Assembly (NCBI GenBank): GCA_019694835.1
Contig: JAIBBE010000160.1
Span: forward strand, 59,174 to 123,173
DNA: 64,000 nt
Direction of reading: 5' to 3'
Origin: Fimbriimonadaceae bacterium
GTDB taxonomy: Bacteria > Armatimonadota > Fimbriimonadia > Fimbriimonadales > Fimbriimonadaceae
The notes under the pieces are model-generated. The model was not told the origin of the DNA and did not search any database. It saw nothing but the letters and a program-made list of their open reading frames with translations. The position numbers and the translations under genes are program-made. Shown here piece by piece: positions 25,237 to 36,287 of this stretch. How positions within the stretch are numbered: the first letter of the stretch is position 1; every line of letters starts with the position of its first letter.

Positions 25237-28200
25237 TCAGACTTCGAGCATCAGCGTGATGATCTCGAACGGCTTGAAGTCGACGGCGACGAGGCCGTCG
25301 CTGATTTCCAACTCCTTGAGAGGCCGTTCATTGAGGTCGGTCAACCATGCGGATTTCACCGGGCGTGCGCAGAAAAGCTCGGCCGACCCGCGCGTGTTGT
25401 GGCACTCGTACAAGCGCACTATGATCCGGTTCGAGTCCTCGGCTTTCTTTACCGACTCAACCACGAGGTTGCGGGTGTCGACCGAGATCAGGCGCGGCAG
25501 TTCCCCGTCCTGACCCGGTCCTGGAGTCAGCATCGCATGCCGCAGCGGCGCATTCAGCGCGTAAGCCGCTGCAACAACATCGGAATGCTGCACCTGGTCG
25601 AAGTGTGGCAGGAGGACATAGGTGAAACGATGCACGCCCATATCGCAGAGGGGATCGGGGGCTTTCGGCGCGCGAAGCAGGGAGAGGCGCATCACGTTGC
25701 CGTGGATGTCGTAGCCGTACTTGCCATCGTTGAGGAGGGCGACGCCGTAGCCGCCTTCACCAAGGTCGGCCCACTTTTGGGCGCAGACCTCGAACCGGGC
25801 CATGTCCCAACTCGTGTTCATATGGGTCGGGCGCTCGACGTGGCCAAACTGAATCTCGTAGGTTGCTTTCGTCGAGTTCACGTTGACGGGGAAGGCGACT
25901 TTGAGGAGCTTGTCCTCTTCGTGCCAGTCGATCTCGGTGTCGAACCGAATTCCGGGAGTCGGGCCGAGGCTGATGCGCTGACGAATGCTGCTTGATCCGA
26001 ACTTCTTGACGATCTCAGCCGCAACCCGAACCGGCCCGCGCTCCACGATCTCGAAACTCTCGCTTTTGACCAGATCCTGCTTGGTCTCATAGGCAAAAGC
26101 GTCGAGGTCCCACGCACTCCAGAAGAGCGGCTTGTCTTCGAAGAGCTGGAACATGTTGGCGAGTTTGCCCGGCTCGACGAACTCGACCGGTCGGTCGTCG
26201 AGGCTCGTGATGCTCGTGATGTTGCCGTGCTGGTCGAAGCGAACACTGAACTCGCCGTTCTCCAGTCGACGATTGCCGGATCTAAGTCGCGGCCGGGCAC
26301 TCGGAGCGGCCAAGGAAAAGTCCCCCACCGCGACGGCTCCCAGAGCTTCCTGCGGAGTCTCGAAAATCAGTTGCCGGTCACCAAAAGCCTCGACGATCTG
26401 CACGGGAACGCTGGTTTCACCGCAGACGAGCGAAGCCGGTGCTTCCGCCTCGGTCCAGGGAATGCCGCCTTGGGTGGCGAGGGTGGAGTTCTGGAAGAGC
26501 GCAATCGGATGCTTCATCTCGCTCGTGTCGAGGGCATCTCCGATCTTGGCCAGGCTCTCGGTGACGATCCGCTCGCCGATCTCGCGGACTTTGGCATAGT
26601 CGATGTCGCTGTCCTCATAAACCTCGCGCACGGACGAGCCGGGGATGATGTCGTGGAACTGGTTCAGCAAGACCAACTTCCAGGCATCTTCAAGCTCCTT
26701 AGCCGGGTACTTCGACGGGAAGTCGCTGCGGAAACAGGCGAGCAATTCAGCGTCGCGCATGAGGAACTCGGTCTCACGGTTGCTGCGCTTGTTGGCGGCC
26801 TGACTGGTGTAGGTGCCCCGGTGAAGCTCGAAGTAAAGCTCGCCGGACCATGTCATCAGGTCCCGGCTCTTGGCCCGAGCCTCGCGGAAGAAGTCGATGG
26901 CTCGCTTGCCAAAATCGACCTCGGGGAGGTTCGGAGCGAGGCGGGCGCGCTTGAGGAATTCGAGGTGTTTCTCGGTCGGACCGCCGCCGCCATCGCCCCA
27001 GCCAAAGACATAGAGCGAGTAGTCGCTGCGAGCTTGGTCTTTGAAATTTTTTACCGCGTGAAGCATCTGCTTGGGCTCGCAAGTGCCGATGTAGGTGTCG
27101 GCGGGCGGGAAATGGCTCCAAATCTTGGTCCCGTCGATGCCCTGCCACCAGAATGTGTGGTGGGGGAACTTGTTGAACTGGTTCCAACTGATCTTTTGGG
27201 TCAGGAAGAACCGGATGCCGAACTTCTGGAGGATCTGGGGTAGCGCGGCTGAGTAGCCGAACACGTCGGGCAACCACATGTCTTCGGTCGTGACTCCGAA
27301 GTGCTTCTGGAAATAGCGTCGTCCGTAGAGGAACTGGCGGACGAGCGATTCCGAGCCGGTGAGGTTGCAATCGGCCTCAACCCACATCGAACCGACCGGC
27401 TCCCACTGTCCCTTCTCGATCGCAGCTTTGAGGCGCTTCCAAAGGGTCGGGTACTGCTTTTCGAGCCACTCGTACTGCGAGGCCTGGGAGTGCACGAAGA
27501 CGTACTCGGGGTAGCGCTCCATCAAGTGAAGCTGAGTCGCGGTCGTGTGGGCCATCTTGAGGCGCGTGATTCGGAGGGGCCAAAGCCAGGCCGTGTCGAG
27601 GTGAGCGTGGCCAACCGGAATAAGGGTGTGCTTGAGCTCACCGTTGAGGCTGCCGAGGGCGTCACGGAGGGTTTTGCGGCATCGCTCGATGGTCTCGGGT
27701 CGGTCGGCTCGGAAGGCGTTGCAGCAGTCGTTAAGGGCCCTCAGAATCGTCGCCCAAGCCGGATCGGTCTCGTCGAGCCCGTCCATGAGGTCGTAGGCAA
27801 ACAGGCAGTCATAGTACAGCCCGGTCAGCGCCCGATCTACAACGACCAAGTCTGCGTTCTTGACTTCTTCGACAAGGTCCTGCCTTGGAAGCTCTTTTCG
27901 GTGAACGCGGCACTGCGGATTCGTGGTGTAGACCTGGATGCAGACATCGATCTTTTCGTTACCTGCCGCACTGTTTAGCAGGTGATAGACGGAATGCGGC
28001 TCGTCGATACCTCGGGTCGGGCTGTTCTTGGCCCACGCCGTGCGTTCGCCCCCGACTTCCGCAATCAGTCCGACCTCGCGGCCCTTCCATTCGGACGGAA
28101 CCTTGCCCGACAGCTTGAACCAGACCTCGCGATAGGCGGGGCCATAGCGATGCCCGGCCTTGACCGGCTCCCACGGCCCCAATTGCCGGGCCTCGTTTTC

Positions 28201-28326
28201 GGTGGCGTGGGCGACGGGGCAGAACTCGATGTCGAGGGGGACACGGTCCCTGAGAAGGTTCTCTTCGAGGTCGAATTCAATGAACTGCTTGATGCGGGAT
28301 TTGGTAAGGGCGGGGTGTTTGAGCAT
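25237..28326 (-). CDS. Alpha-mannosidase, glycoside hydrolase family 38
   Basis: A 1029-residue class II type GH38 enzyme that hydrolyses alpha-mannosides with zinc. All landmarks are present: an N-terminal beta domain (GPAYREVWFKLSGKVPSEWKG), GHAHLDTAWLWP with the zinc ligands (about residue 244), MWVEADCNLTGSESLVRQ carrying the nucleophile Asp (about 325), DVFGYSAALPQIL, and NQFHDIIPGSSVREVYED with the zinc histidine (about 540). The beta-sandwich C-terminus (RISLGPTPGIRFDTEIDWHE) completes the family fold. It has no signal peptide, so it acts in the cytoplasm on imported glycans. It contains no repeat insertions, unlike its 20.9-kb relative. Confidence 0.95.
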   Translation of the reverse strand: MLKHPALTKSRIKQFIEFDLEENLLRDRVPLDIEFCPVAHATENEARQLGPWEPVKAGHRYGPAYREVWFKLSGKVPSEWKGREVGLIAEVGGERTAWAKNSPTRGIDEPHSVYHLLNSAAGNEKIDVCIQVYTTNPQCRVHRKELPRQDLVEEVKNADLVVVDRALTGLYYDCLFAYDLMDGLDETDPAWATILRALNDCCNAFRADRPETIERCRKTLRDALGSLNGELKHTLIPVGHAHLDTAWLWPLRITRLKMAHTTATQLHLMERYPEYVFVHSQASQYEWLEKQYPTLWKRLKAAIEKGQWEPVGSMWVEADCNLTGSESLVRQFLYGRRYFQKHFGVTTEDMWLPDVFGYSAALPQILQKFGIRFFLTQKISWNQFNKFPHHTFWWQGIDGTKIWSHFPPADTYIGTCEPKQMLHAVKNFKDQARSDYSLYVFGWGDGGGGPTEKHLEFLKRARLAPNLPEVDFGKRAIDFFREARAKSRDLMTWSGELYFELHRGTYTSQAANKRSNRETEFLMRDAELLACFRSDFPSKYPAKELEDAWKLVLLNQFHDIIPGSSVREVYEDSDIDYAKVREIGERIVTESLAKIGDALDTSEMKHPIALFQNSTLATQGGIPWTEAEAPASLVCGETSVPVQIVEAFGDRQLIFETPQEALGAVAVGDFSLAAPSARPRLRSGNRRLENGEFSVRFDQHGNITSITSLDDRPVEFVEPGKLANMFQLFEDKPLFWSAWDLDAFAYETKQDLVKSESFEIVERGPVRVAAEIVKKFGSSSIRQRISLGPTPGIRFDTEIDWHEEDKLLKVAFPVNVNSTKATYEIQFGHVERPTHMNTSWDMARFEVCAQKWADLGEGGYGVALLNDGKYGYDIHGNVMRLSLLRAPKAPDPLCDMGVHRFTYVLLPHFDQVQHSDVVAAAYALNAPLRHAMLTPGPGQDGELPRLISVDTRNLVVESVKKAEDSNRIIVRLYECHNTRGSAELFCARPVKSAWLTDLNERPLKELEISDGLVAVDFKPFEIITLMLEV

Positions 28327-28387
28327 GGTCCTGGGTCACGACAAGGTCAAGAAAAAGTGAATGCTCATTCTGGCTGAAAAGTGGGGC

Positions 28388-28417
28388 TTGACGCAGGCGG
28401 TTTAGAGGCGATATACT
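28388..28417 (+). promoter_or_regulatory. Sigma-70 promoter of dprA (near-leaderless)
   Basis: -35 TTGACG (28388-28393), 18-bp spacer, -10 TATACT (28412-28417). A start about 7 nt downstream would fall at 28424-28425, only 3-4 nt before the ATG at 28428. Confidence 0.75.
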
Positions 28418-28427
28418 CTACAGTGTC

Positions 28428-29375
28428 ATGTTAGCTGGCGAGTGGATCGAAGTGGAGGTCGTGCTGGCTGCGCTGTACTTGCCCGGCGGGCCTCGCCGCG
28501 GCGTCGTGGCGCGGTCGGCTTGGCCCGCGGTCTGCCGTGTGCTTCGCCAAGAGGCGGTGCCCTTTGGGCGAGCAGCTGAGGTCCTTCGCCGCAATGGCCT
28601 CTGGGGGGAGGCGGTGGTCTTGGGAGAGCCGGGCCTTGTTGCCTGGGCTGAAGAAGCCTGCGCGCGGGGCCGTGTCTTGACGGCCGCTTCCCCGTTCTAT
28701 CCCAGCTGTTGGCTGTCGCGGCTGGGGGCTTCGGCTCCGCCTGCGCTTTGGCGGCGCGGGGCTTTGCCCTCGGTGCCCTTTGTAGGGGTGGTTGGGAGCC
28801 GTATCTTATCGCCGCCAGCGCGGCGGTTTGCGGCAGACGTGGGTCGCGAGGCGGTTCGGCTTGGCCTCGCAGTCGTGAGCGGGGGAGCCGCTGGAGCCGA
28901 TCGGGCCGCTGTCCGAGCCGCTTACGCCGAGGCTCGTTTGGCCGGCCGCGACGCCGTTCTGGAAATCCTTCCGTGTGGGCTGGGGGTAGCCGAACCGCGA
29001 TTGGGCTCCGCACTGAGCCTAAGTCCGTGGGAAGAGCCGTTTCTCGCGTCACGCGCCATGGAGCGCAACCTCCTCATCTACGCTCTTGCCGATGCCACCG
29101 TGATCGTCGATGCACGCCTTCGTCAGGGCGGCACGTGGCATGGAGCGGTATCGGCGATGCGCCGCCTGAAGCCTCGCTTGCTTGTGCGCCACGACCCTTC
29201 GTCAGCCGCCTATCGCGCGCTCGTGGCCCTGGGAGCCGAGCCCCTTCTGCATCCCCAGGCTTTGGCAGCAGCGCTTGCTTCGCCTATGCGCTATGGTGCC
29301 CATGCGGGCTTGTTTGGAGGCGGTCTGCACGAATCCCTCCAGGGGGTTGGCTCGTCTCAATTCCTGGACGCATGA
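28428..29375 (+). CDS. dprA: DprA/Smf-like DNA-processing protein
   Basis: DprA binds single-stranded DNA and loads RecA during transformation. This 315-residue protein has the Rossmann-like DprA core: VPFVGVVGSRILSPPARRF, then GLAVVSGGAAGADRAAVRAA, ILPCGLGVAEP, and ASRAMERNLLIYALADATVIVDARLRQGGTWHGA. The N-terminal about 110 residues (MLAGEWIEVEVVLAALYL...) take the place of the SAM-like domain and match no motif I know. The C-terminal DML1 winged helix seems missing or reduced. Base composition is very GC-rich with an Ala/Arg bias. It is followed by DUF1844 in an ATGA overlap. Confidence 0.82.
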   Translation: MLAGEWIEVEVVLAALYLPGGPRRGVVARSAWPAVCRVLRQEAVPFGRAAEVLRRNGLWGEAVVLGEPGLVAWAEEACARGRVLTAASPFYPSCWLSRLGASAPPALWRRGALPSVPFVGVVGSRILSPPARRFAADVGREAVRLGLAVVSGGAAGADRAAVRAAYAEARLAGRDAVLEILPCGLGVAEPRLGSALSLSPWEEPFLASRAMERNLLIYALADATVIVDARLRQGGTWHGAVSAMRRLKPRLLVRHDPSSAAYRALVALGAEPLLHPQALAAALASPMRYGAHAGLFGGGLHESLQGVGSSQFLDA

Positions 29376-29665
29376 GTGACGGAGACAGCAGCGAGAAGAA
29401 AGAGCCCCTGGACGTGTATCAGCTGATCCTAGCGATGACCCAGGAAATGGCCTCGGTTGCGTGGCAGAAGATGGGTCTTCAGCCGGATATGATGTCAGGC
29501 ACCATCGAGAAGGACTTGGCTCAAGCCAAGGCTGCAATCGATGCCACCACCGCACTCGGCGGGGTCTTGGAGCCGCGCCTCGACGACGAGGATCGTCGGA
29601 GACTCCACGGCTTGCTTCGCGATCTCAAGATCAATTACGTTCAGCATTCGGGAGGAGAAGCCTGA
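29372..29665 (+). CDS. DUF1844 family protein
   Basis: A 97-residue acidic helical protein that starts MSDGDSSEKKEPLDVYQLILAMTQEMASVAWQKMGL. This matches DUF1844 in length and pattern: an N-terminal helix with a LxxMTQEMAS-like core, then DLAQAKAAIDATTALGGVLEP and DRRRLHGLLRDLKINYVQ. The function is unknown in the literature I can recall. The ATG overlaps the dprA stop by 4 nt. Confidence 0.82.
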   Translation: MSDGDSSEKKEPLDVYQLILAMTQEMASVAWQKMGLQPDMMSGTIEKDLAQAKAAIDATTALGGVLEPRLDDEDRRRLHGLLRDLKINYVQHSGGEA

Positions 29666-29772
29666 ACCAGCGTCTTCGCACGGCCGCTGGAGGAGGCGCG
29701 AAATACCTCTTGCGGGCGGCCGGATCGCTGCGGGTCCGCATCCATAGCTTCGCCCATGGGGGCTGTGCGAGC

Positions 29773-30162
29773 ATGCCTCCGTCTCCCAAGATCATCAACG
29801 AACGGCAAGACCAGCTTTCCGGATTCTGCGAACGTTTTGCCCAACTTGCCGCGCTCCTGAATGAGGCATCGCACTATGGCCCCAGCCAGCGTCAGGAACG
29901 GGAGTATGCCGAACTCCGGGCATGGATGCTGGCCCACTATGGCGACGTTCGGCGACACCTGACGCCCTACCTGGACGAAGGACATCGGTACTCCGTGTAC
30001 GGGGGATCGGATGCACTGGAAGGGCTCATCTGTGCCCCCACCCTGGGCGAACTGCTGCGCTGCGACGACGGTCGCCTGCCCGCTCGTGTTCGCTCGGTCG
30101 AGGACGCGCTTGGACTCTATCAGGCCCACCTCTTGGCCCTCACGCAGGCTTCACGGGGGTAA
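29773..30162 (+). CDS. Hypothetical protein (129 aa)
   Basis: Starts at ATG 29773 (MPPSPKIINERQDQLSGFCERF). The protein is helical and soluble, with a mix of charged and aromatic residues (YAELRAWMLAHYGDVRRHLTPYL, VEDALGLYQAHLLALTQA). It lies 107 bp after DUF1844 on the same strand and 68 bp before an R2 repeat. I recognise no family and see no catalytic motif. Confidence 0.6.
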   Translation: MPPSPKIINERQDQLSGFCERFAQLAALLNEASHYGPSQRQEREYAELRAWMLAHYGDVRRHLTPYLDEGHRYSVYGGSDALEGLICAPTLGELLRCDDGRLPARVRSVEDALGLYQAHLLALTQASRG

Positions 30163-30229
30163 GCGGCCGTGTGCCTTCATCCGTGGGAGGTGGAGAGATG
30201 GAAGTGCATCTCCGAAGGTCGTCGCCGTC

Positions 30230-30304
30230 ACCTCTCCCCCAACCCCTCTCCTCCGCCGCCACGTCCAACCCGATCAAGAAAAGGAGGGCGCAGGAGAGGG
30301 GAGC
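30230..30304. repeat. Intergenic R2 palindromic repeat
   Basis: A 75-bp R2 unit in the gap 30163-30343, with left part ACCTCTCCCCCAACCCCTCT and right part GCGCAGGAGAGGGGAG. The arms can pair (CCCCTCTCC with GGAGAGGGG). It lies directly before the prolyl oligopeptidase gene, whose start codon follows 39 nt later. Confidence 0.85.
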
Positions 30305-30343
30305 CGGAATCCAACCAGAGCCGATTGCGGGTATCACGGACTC

Positions 30344-32443
<2,100 letters not shown>

Positions 32444-32445
32444 AC

Positions 32446-33483
32446 GTGCTTTACGAACGCCTTTTGCGTCCGCTCCTGTTCATGATGAGCCCGGAGCGGG
32501 CGCACAACCTGGCGATGGCGGCGATCTCGCGAGGCTGGGTGAAGGCGGGGCGGGTCGATGAGCCAGCGCTTGGCCAGACTCTCTTTGGCGTCCACTTTCC
32601 GAACCCCATTGGCCTGGCGGCGGGGTTCGACAAGAACGCGCAAGCCGTGGATCGATGGGTCGATCTTGGTTTCGGGTTCACCGAGCTCGGCACCGTCACG
32701 AAACACGCCCAACCCGGCAACCCGAAGCCGAGGCTCTTTCGGCTGCCTCAAGATAAAGCTCTGATCAACCGGATGGGCTTTAACAACGAGGGCGCGTCCG
32801 CGATCCAGCCCCGGCTTCAAGCTGCGAAACGGGAGATTCCTATCGGGATCAACTTGGGGAAGTCCAAAGTAACCCCGGTTGAGGACGCTGCCAAAGACTA
32901 TGCAGCATCATTCGCGTTACTAGCGCCTCATGCCGACTACGTCGTCGTCAACGTCTCGTCGCCCAACACTCCCGGCTTGCGCGGGCTCCAGGAAAAGGGT
33001 CCGCTGACCGAAATTCTAACCGGACTCCAAGCCATCGACCGTTCGAAGCCCCTCTTCGTCAAGATCGCCCCTGATCTCACTTTGGGCGAAATCGACGACG
33101 TCATTGAGGTCGTGCACATGCTCAGGCTGACCGGAATCATCGCCACCAACACGACCGTCGACCGTTCCGGCTTGACCCGCGATCCTGGAGAGGCTGGGGG
33201 GTTGTCGGGGCGACCCTTGTTCGAGCCATCCAACCTCGTTCTCGAATATCTCGCCCAAAGCTGCTCACGTGACGTGATCCTGGTCGGGGTTGGGGGAATC
33301 TTCTCAGTGGAAGATGTGCTCCAAAAAATAGCATTGGGTGCACATTTGGTGCAGATCTATACCGGTTGGGTCTACGGTGGCCCAACGCTCATTCCACGTC
33401 TAGTACGCGAAACAGCGGTCCGAATGCGATCCGAATCGGATTCCCTGGACGCCCTTCGCGGCTCCAAAGTGCGGACTCCATAG
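32446..33483 (+). CDS. pyrD: Dihydroorotate dehydrogenase (quinone), class 2
   Basis: Oxidises dihydroorotate to orotate in pyrimidine synthesis, passing electrons to quinone. The protein has the class-2 N-terminal membrane-associated helices (MLYERLLRPLLFMMSPERAHNLAM). The FMN-barrel motifs follow: NPIGLAAGFDKNA, GFTELGTVTKHAQPGNPKPRLFRL, NRMGFNNEG, VVNVSSPNTPGLR (class-2 catalytic Ser region), LFVKIAPDL, IIATNTTVDR and GVGGIFSVEDVLQKI. Starts with GTG at 32446, 2 nt after the oligopeptidase stop. Length (345 residues) is normal. Confidence 0.96.
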   Translation: MLYERLLRPLLFMMSPERAHNLAMAAISRGWVKAGRVDEPALGQTLFGVHFPNPIGLAAGFDKNAQAVDRWVDLGFGFTELGTVTKHAQPGNPKPRLFRLPQDKALINRMGFNNEGASAIQPRLQAAKREIPIGINLGKSKVTPVEDAAKDYAASFALLAPHADYVVVNVSSPNTPGLRGLQEKGPLTEILTGLQAIDRSKPLFVKIAPDLTLGEIDDVIEVVHMLRLTGIIATNTTVDRSGLTRDPGEAGGLSGRPLFEPSNLVLEYLAQSCSRDVILVGVGGIFSVEDVLQKIALGAHLVQIYTGWVYGGPTLIPRLVRETAVRMRSESDSLDALRGSKVRTP

Positions 33484-33501
33484 CGCCGGCGAAAAAAGCA
33501 C

Positions 33502-33530
33502 TTGGCATTCCAGGAACTCCTTGATATAAT
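33502..33530 (+). promoter_or_regulatory. Sigma-70 promoter of the dockerin-tailed protein gene
   Basis: -35 TTGGCA (33502-33507), 17-bp spacer, perfect -10 TATAAT (33525-33530). The ATG follows at 33570 after a GAGGAGG ribosome binding site. Confidence 0.8.
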
Positions 33531-33569
33531 GCCTGTGGGGAGACTGATTCTTTTGCCTGAGGAGGCAGC

Positions 33570-35054
33570 ATGAAAGCTACCAATGTTGCGGTTCGTCTGT
33601 GGAGATCCTTCACGCTAACCGCTTTGGCCATCGTTGTCACCGCGCCCGTCGCGGCAGACACCTACGTCGTTTCTGTCAAGAACGCTCCTAAGGGGGCCAA
33701 CGACATCCACCTCGTCTTTACGGGCACCGGCGGCGGCATTGTCAACCGTGTTGGTGTATCGCCCAAGTTCCAGAACTTCGCCGGAAGCCCAGCCAATGGT
33801 GTTGACTCGACCTTCCCTCAACTAAAGAAGAATGGCATCTACAAGGTGAAGTTCGATGCCCCCGCGGGCGTTGCCTTCGACAGCGGCAACTGGACCAAAG
33901 ACGGCGCCTTCCACGGCGCGGTCGGAGCCGGTGACGTCACCGTCGCAACGTTGACAGTTCAAAACTCACACTGCCTCTGGGATACCGGGCAGAACAAGAC
34001 TGTCTTTTTCAACGGTGCCGAATCGAACCTGGGCTTCAGCTCCGGCAACATCGGAGTTGGCTTGGAGCAGCGCTGGTGGGCGGCACCGTTCACGGTGTTC
34101 GATCAGCCCGCGACGATCAATGAGGTACACGCGAACTGGTTCACGCCCGTGGGCTTCGAATGCCAGGATGTGAAATACAAGATTTGGCAGCGCACCGGAT
34201 TCGGAGCTCCTGGTGCCCTAGTGACCGAGGGCACACTTGGACCGTGGGGTCCTGGTATCGACGATCCGAGAGTCCCCGGACTTGAGGATTGGTTGCACAT
34301 CTATCCGGGTCACAACATCGTGCTTCCGCCCGGTGATTACTACTTCACCATCTATGGAGACGGCATCGGCCCGGGCAACACGACCGGCTTAAGCAACGTC
34401 GCTTGGTTCTGTGGCGCGGCCAACGACAGCATAGCCTACAACCAGCCACAAGCTTGGCGCTCGGCCCAATGGCCCGCACCTGGCTTCCAGCCCTATGCGC
34501 CAGCGAATGTGACTCCAAATGCGTTCCATGGCGACCCCAATGAGCGATGGAATGTGTCGTTCGCGTTCTACGGAACGGGCGGTCGTCCGGTCCGAAATGC
34601 GCAAGGCAATATCGTTTGGGGAGACTGGGCCGGACTTCCGGGTGCTCTGGACTTCGTGTTCCGGTTCCCGTTGGTCGATGCCAGCAATAACGTGGTTGCG
34701 TTCCGGTACCCGGTCGTTGTCGAAGCCGAGGGCTACGCGATGGGCTTCCACCGTCCAGGATCCAACCAGCAGCCGCTGAGCATGTCGCTCCAGTATCGAC
34801 AATGGCTCAACTCGGTCGCAACGATCGATGGCCTGCTCGAGGACGACCTCGGTGTTGACCTGATCATGGTCAACGGCGACTCGGATGTTGACAATGAGGT
34901 TGGAATCGGCGACTTCGCCATCCTCTCGATTGCCTACAATTCCTTCCCGGGTGAGCTTAACTGGGATCCAACGGCGGACTACAATGGCGACGACAGCGTC
35001 GACATCGTGGACTATGCCATTCTCTCCTCCAACTATGGAGATATTGGCGACTAA
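33570..35054 (+). CDS. Large secreted protein with dockerin-like C-terminus
   Basis: A 494-residue exported protein. The signal peptide is near residues 10-30 (SFTLTALAIVVTAPVAADTYVV). The body is beta-rich with many aromatic and Gly residues (ESNLGFSSGNIGVGLEQRWW, YPGHNIVLPPGDYYFTIYGDGIG). The C-terminal about 60 residues hold two dockerin-type calcium loops: GDSDVDNEVGIGDFAILSIAY and ADYNGDDSVDIVDYAILSSNY. These Asp-rich repeats normally bind calcium and, in cellulosomes, cohesin; no cohesin is visible here. The gene has its own strong promoter and ends before a structured region with a terminator. Confidence 0.82.
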   Translation: MKATNVAVRLWRSFTLTALAIVVTAPVAADTYVVSVKNAPKGANDIHLVFTGTGGGIVNRVGVSPKFQNFAGSPANGVDSTFPQLKKNGIYKVKFDAPAGVAFDSGNWTKDGAFHGAVGAGDVTVATLTVQNSHCLWDTGQNKTVFFNGAESNLGFSSGNIGVGLEQRWWAAPFTVFDQPATINEVHANWFTPVGFECQDVKYKIWQRTGFGAPGALVTEGTLGPWGPGIDDPRVPGLEDWLHIYPGHNIVLPPGDYYFTIYGDGIGPGNTTGLSNVAWFCGAANDSIAYNQPQAWRSAQWPAPGFQPYAPANVTPNAFHGDPNERWNVSFAFYGTGGRPVRNAQGNIVWGDWAGLPGALDFVFRFPLVDASNNVVAFRYPVVVEAEGYAMGFHRPGSNQQPLSMSLQYRQWLNSVATIDGLLEDDLGVDLIMVNGDSDVDNEVGIGDFAILSIAYNSFPGELNWDPTADYNGDDSVDIVDYAILSSNYGDIGD

Positions 35055-35068
35055 GTCCAAGTAAGAAG

Positions 35069-35369
35069 GCCGTTCATTTCTTCTCGAACCCCACCACCTG
35101 GGAAGAAGTGAGCGGCATCTTTGTGCCTGCTCCAAATGCCGTAATCGCAAATGCCGCACAAAAAGCGGGAATCCTCGCGCGGCTCAAAACGTAACTCTTC
35201 ACGTTGCGAGAAAGAACAGCCTAACGGTGGAGCAGATGTCGGCACCCAGCCGCGCTTTACCGCTCGCAACGATGGCGACGGCGAGTCTTGAGACCGACTA
35301 CGCTGTGCCAAGCAGAGATGGGTAGAGGCTTGCCCCCGCCGACGGCCAAGACGGCGGGGGTTCTTTTTT
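35069..35369 (+). ncRNA. Structured 3' region or small RNA
   Basis: The 317-bp gap 35055-35371 has no coding signal but strong base-pairing. A 15-bp stem (35069-35083 with 35102-35116, with two G-U pairs and no mismatch) is followed by a long-range helix (GTGCC and TGCTCC at 35123-35133 with GGAGCA 35229-35234 and GGCAC 35241-35245). Inside that helix lies an AACGT...ACGTT hairpin. The region ends in an intrinsic terminator. No promoter is visible, so it may be the structured 3' UTR of the dockerin gene or a processed small RNA. The class is unknown. Confidence 0.5.
35333..35369 (+). terminator. Strong intrinsic terminator
   Basis: Stem CCCCCGCCG / CGGCGGGGG (35333-35360) with a 10-nt loop, followed by TTCTTTTTT. 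It ends transcription from the dockerin gene region, 3 bp before the convergent asparaginase gene. Confidence 0.92.
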
Positions 35370-35371
35370 GC

Positions 35372-36250
35372 CTAGGCGTTGTAGACCACACACTCCATCG
35401 CGCCATCCCGGCAAACCCAAAGCTCGAACTGGCCCTTCGTCAAAGCCGCCCCGAATGAGCCATCCAGTCCGATCGCGAACACCACGCAAGGCATCTCGGC
35501 GGCACGGGGTTGGCGACGAAGCATGAAGGCGACGGTTTCCTCGCACGCGGCCTGGGCCGAGAGCCCGCGCTTCATGGCTTCGATCGTTCGGAACGAGGCG
35601 CAGGCCTTCCAGAGTTCTTCCCCGAATCCGGTCGCCCCGGCGGCGCCGATCTCGTCGTCGGCGTAGATCCCGGCTCCGACGATGGGCGAGTCACCAACTC
35701 GCCCTGGCTTCTTATAGCTCATGCCGCTCGTGCTGCTCGCGGCGACCAGGTGGTTGCCGTGTTCGAGGCCTATCATGGTCACCGTGTCGCTGGGCTTGTC
35801 GGTCGGAATGGCATGGATGTACTCATCTTCGAGCGACTTATTGGTAAGCCATTCCGCATACAAGCGGCAGCTTTCCGCCGTCATCAAGTTGGTCGGCTTC
35901 ATGCCTTCTTCAATCGCAAAGCGGCGAGCCTGATCGCCAGCGAGCATCACGTGGGGCGTCTTCTCCATCACCTTGCGCGCGACCGAGATAACGGGCACGA
36001 TGCCGCGCACCGCGCAGACGGCACCCGCCTCCAAGGTTCGACCATCCATCATGCTCGCATCGAGTTCGAGTTCACCGTCGGCGTTGGGGATCGAGCCGAG
36101 GCCAATGGCGATGAGGCGGGGATCGAGTTCAGCGGCGGCGAGGCCCTGTTCGAGGGTCGTGCGAAGGTCTCCACCGGCCGCGCGGGCCTTCCAGGCCGCG
36201 TCAATCGCCACTTTCCCCGGTTCAGCCCAAGTTGCGAGCAAGGTTGTCAT
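35372..36250 (-). CDS. Glycosylasparaginase-type N-terminal nucleophile hydrolase
   Basis: Removes GlcNAc from Asn-linked glycans or hydrolyses related asparagine derivatives. The self-processing site is visible as [17 protein letters not shown] with the nucleophile Thr (about residue 155). Further family motifs are [61 protein letters not shown] and [19 protein letters not shown]. It has no signal peptide, so it is probably cytoplasmic, in contrast to lysosomal or periplasmic relatives. Length (292 residues) is typical. Divergent from rnhC. Confidence 0.9.
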   Translation of the reverse strand: MTTLLATWAEPGKVAIDAAWKARAAGGDLRTTLEQGLAAAELDPRLIAIGLGSIPNADGELELDASMMDGRTLEAGAVCAVRGIVPVISVARKVMEKTPHVMLAGDQARRFAIEEGMKPTNLMTAESCRLYAEWLTNKSLEDEYIHAIPTDKPSDTVTMIGLEHGNHLVAASSTSGMSYKKPGRVGDSPIVGAGIYADDEIGAAGATGFGEELWKACASFRTIEAMKRGLSAQAACEETVAFMLRRQPRAAEMPCVVFAIGLDGSFGAALTKGQFELWVCRDGAMECVVYNA

Positions 36251-36287
36251 CGTTCGGGAAGGGTACCGTCAGGTAGATTCCTCTCGC

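Noticed and set aside
28326..28427. Promoter for the 25.2-kb mannosidase in the divergent gap
   Set aside because: No convincing -35/-10 pair was found on the minus strand; only the plus-strand dprA promoter is clear.
30163..30343. Extending the prolyl oligopeptidase upstream to 30011
   Set aside because: The added residues come from the R2 repeat and from another frame of the preceding gene; the signal peptide starts at 30344.
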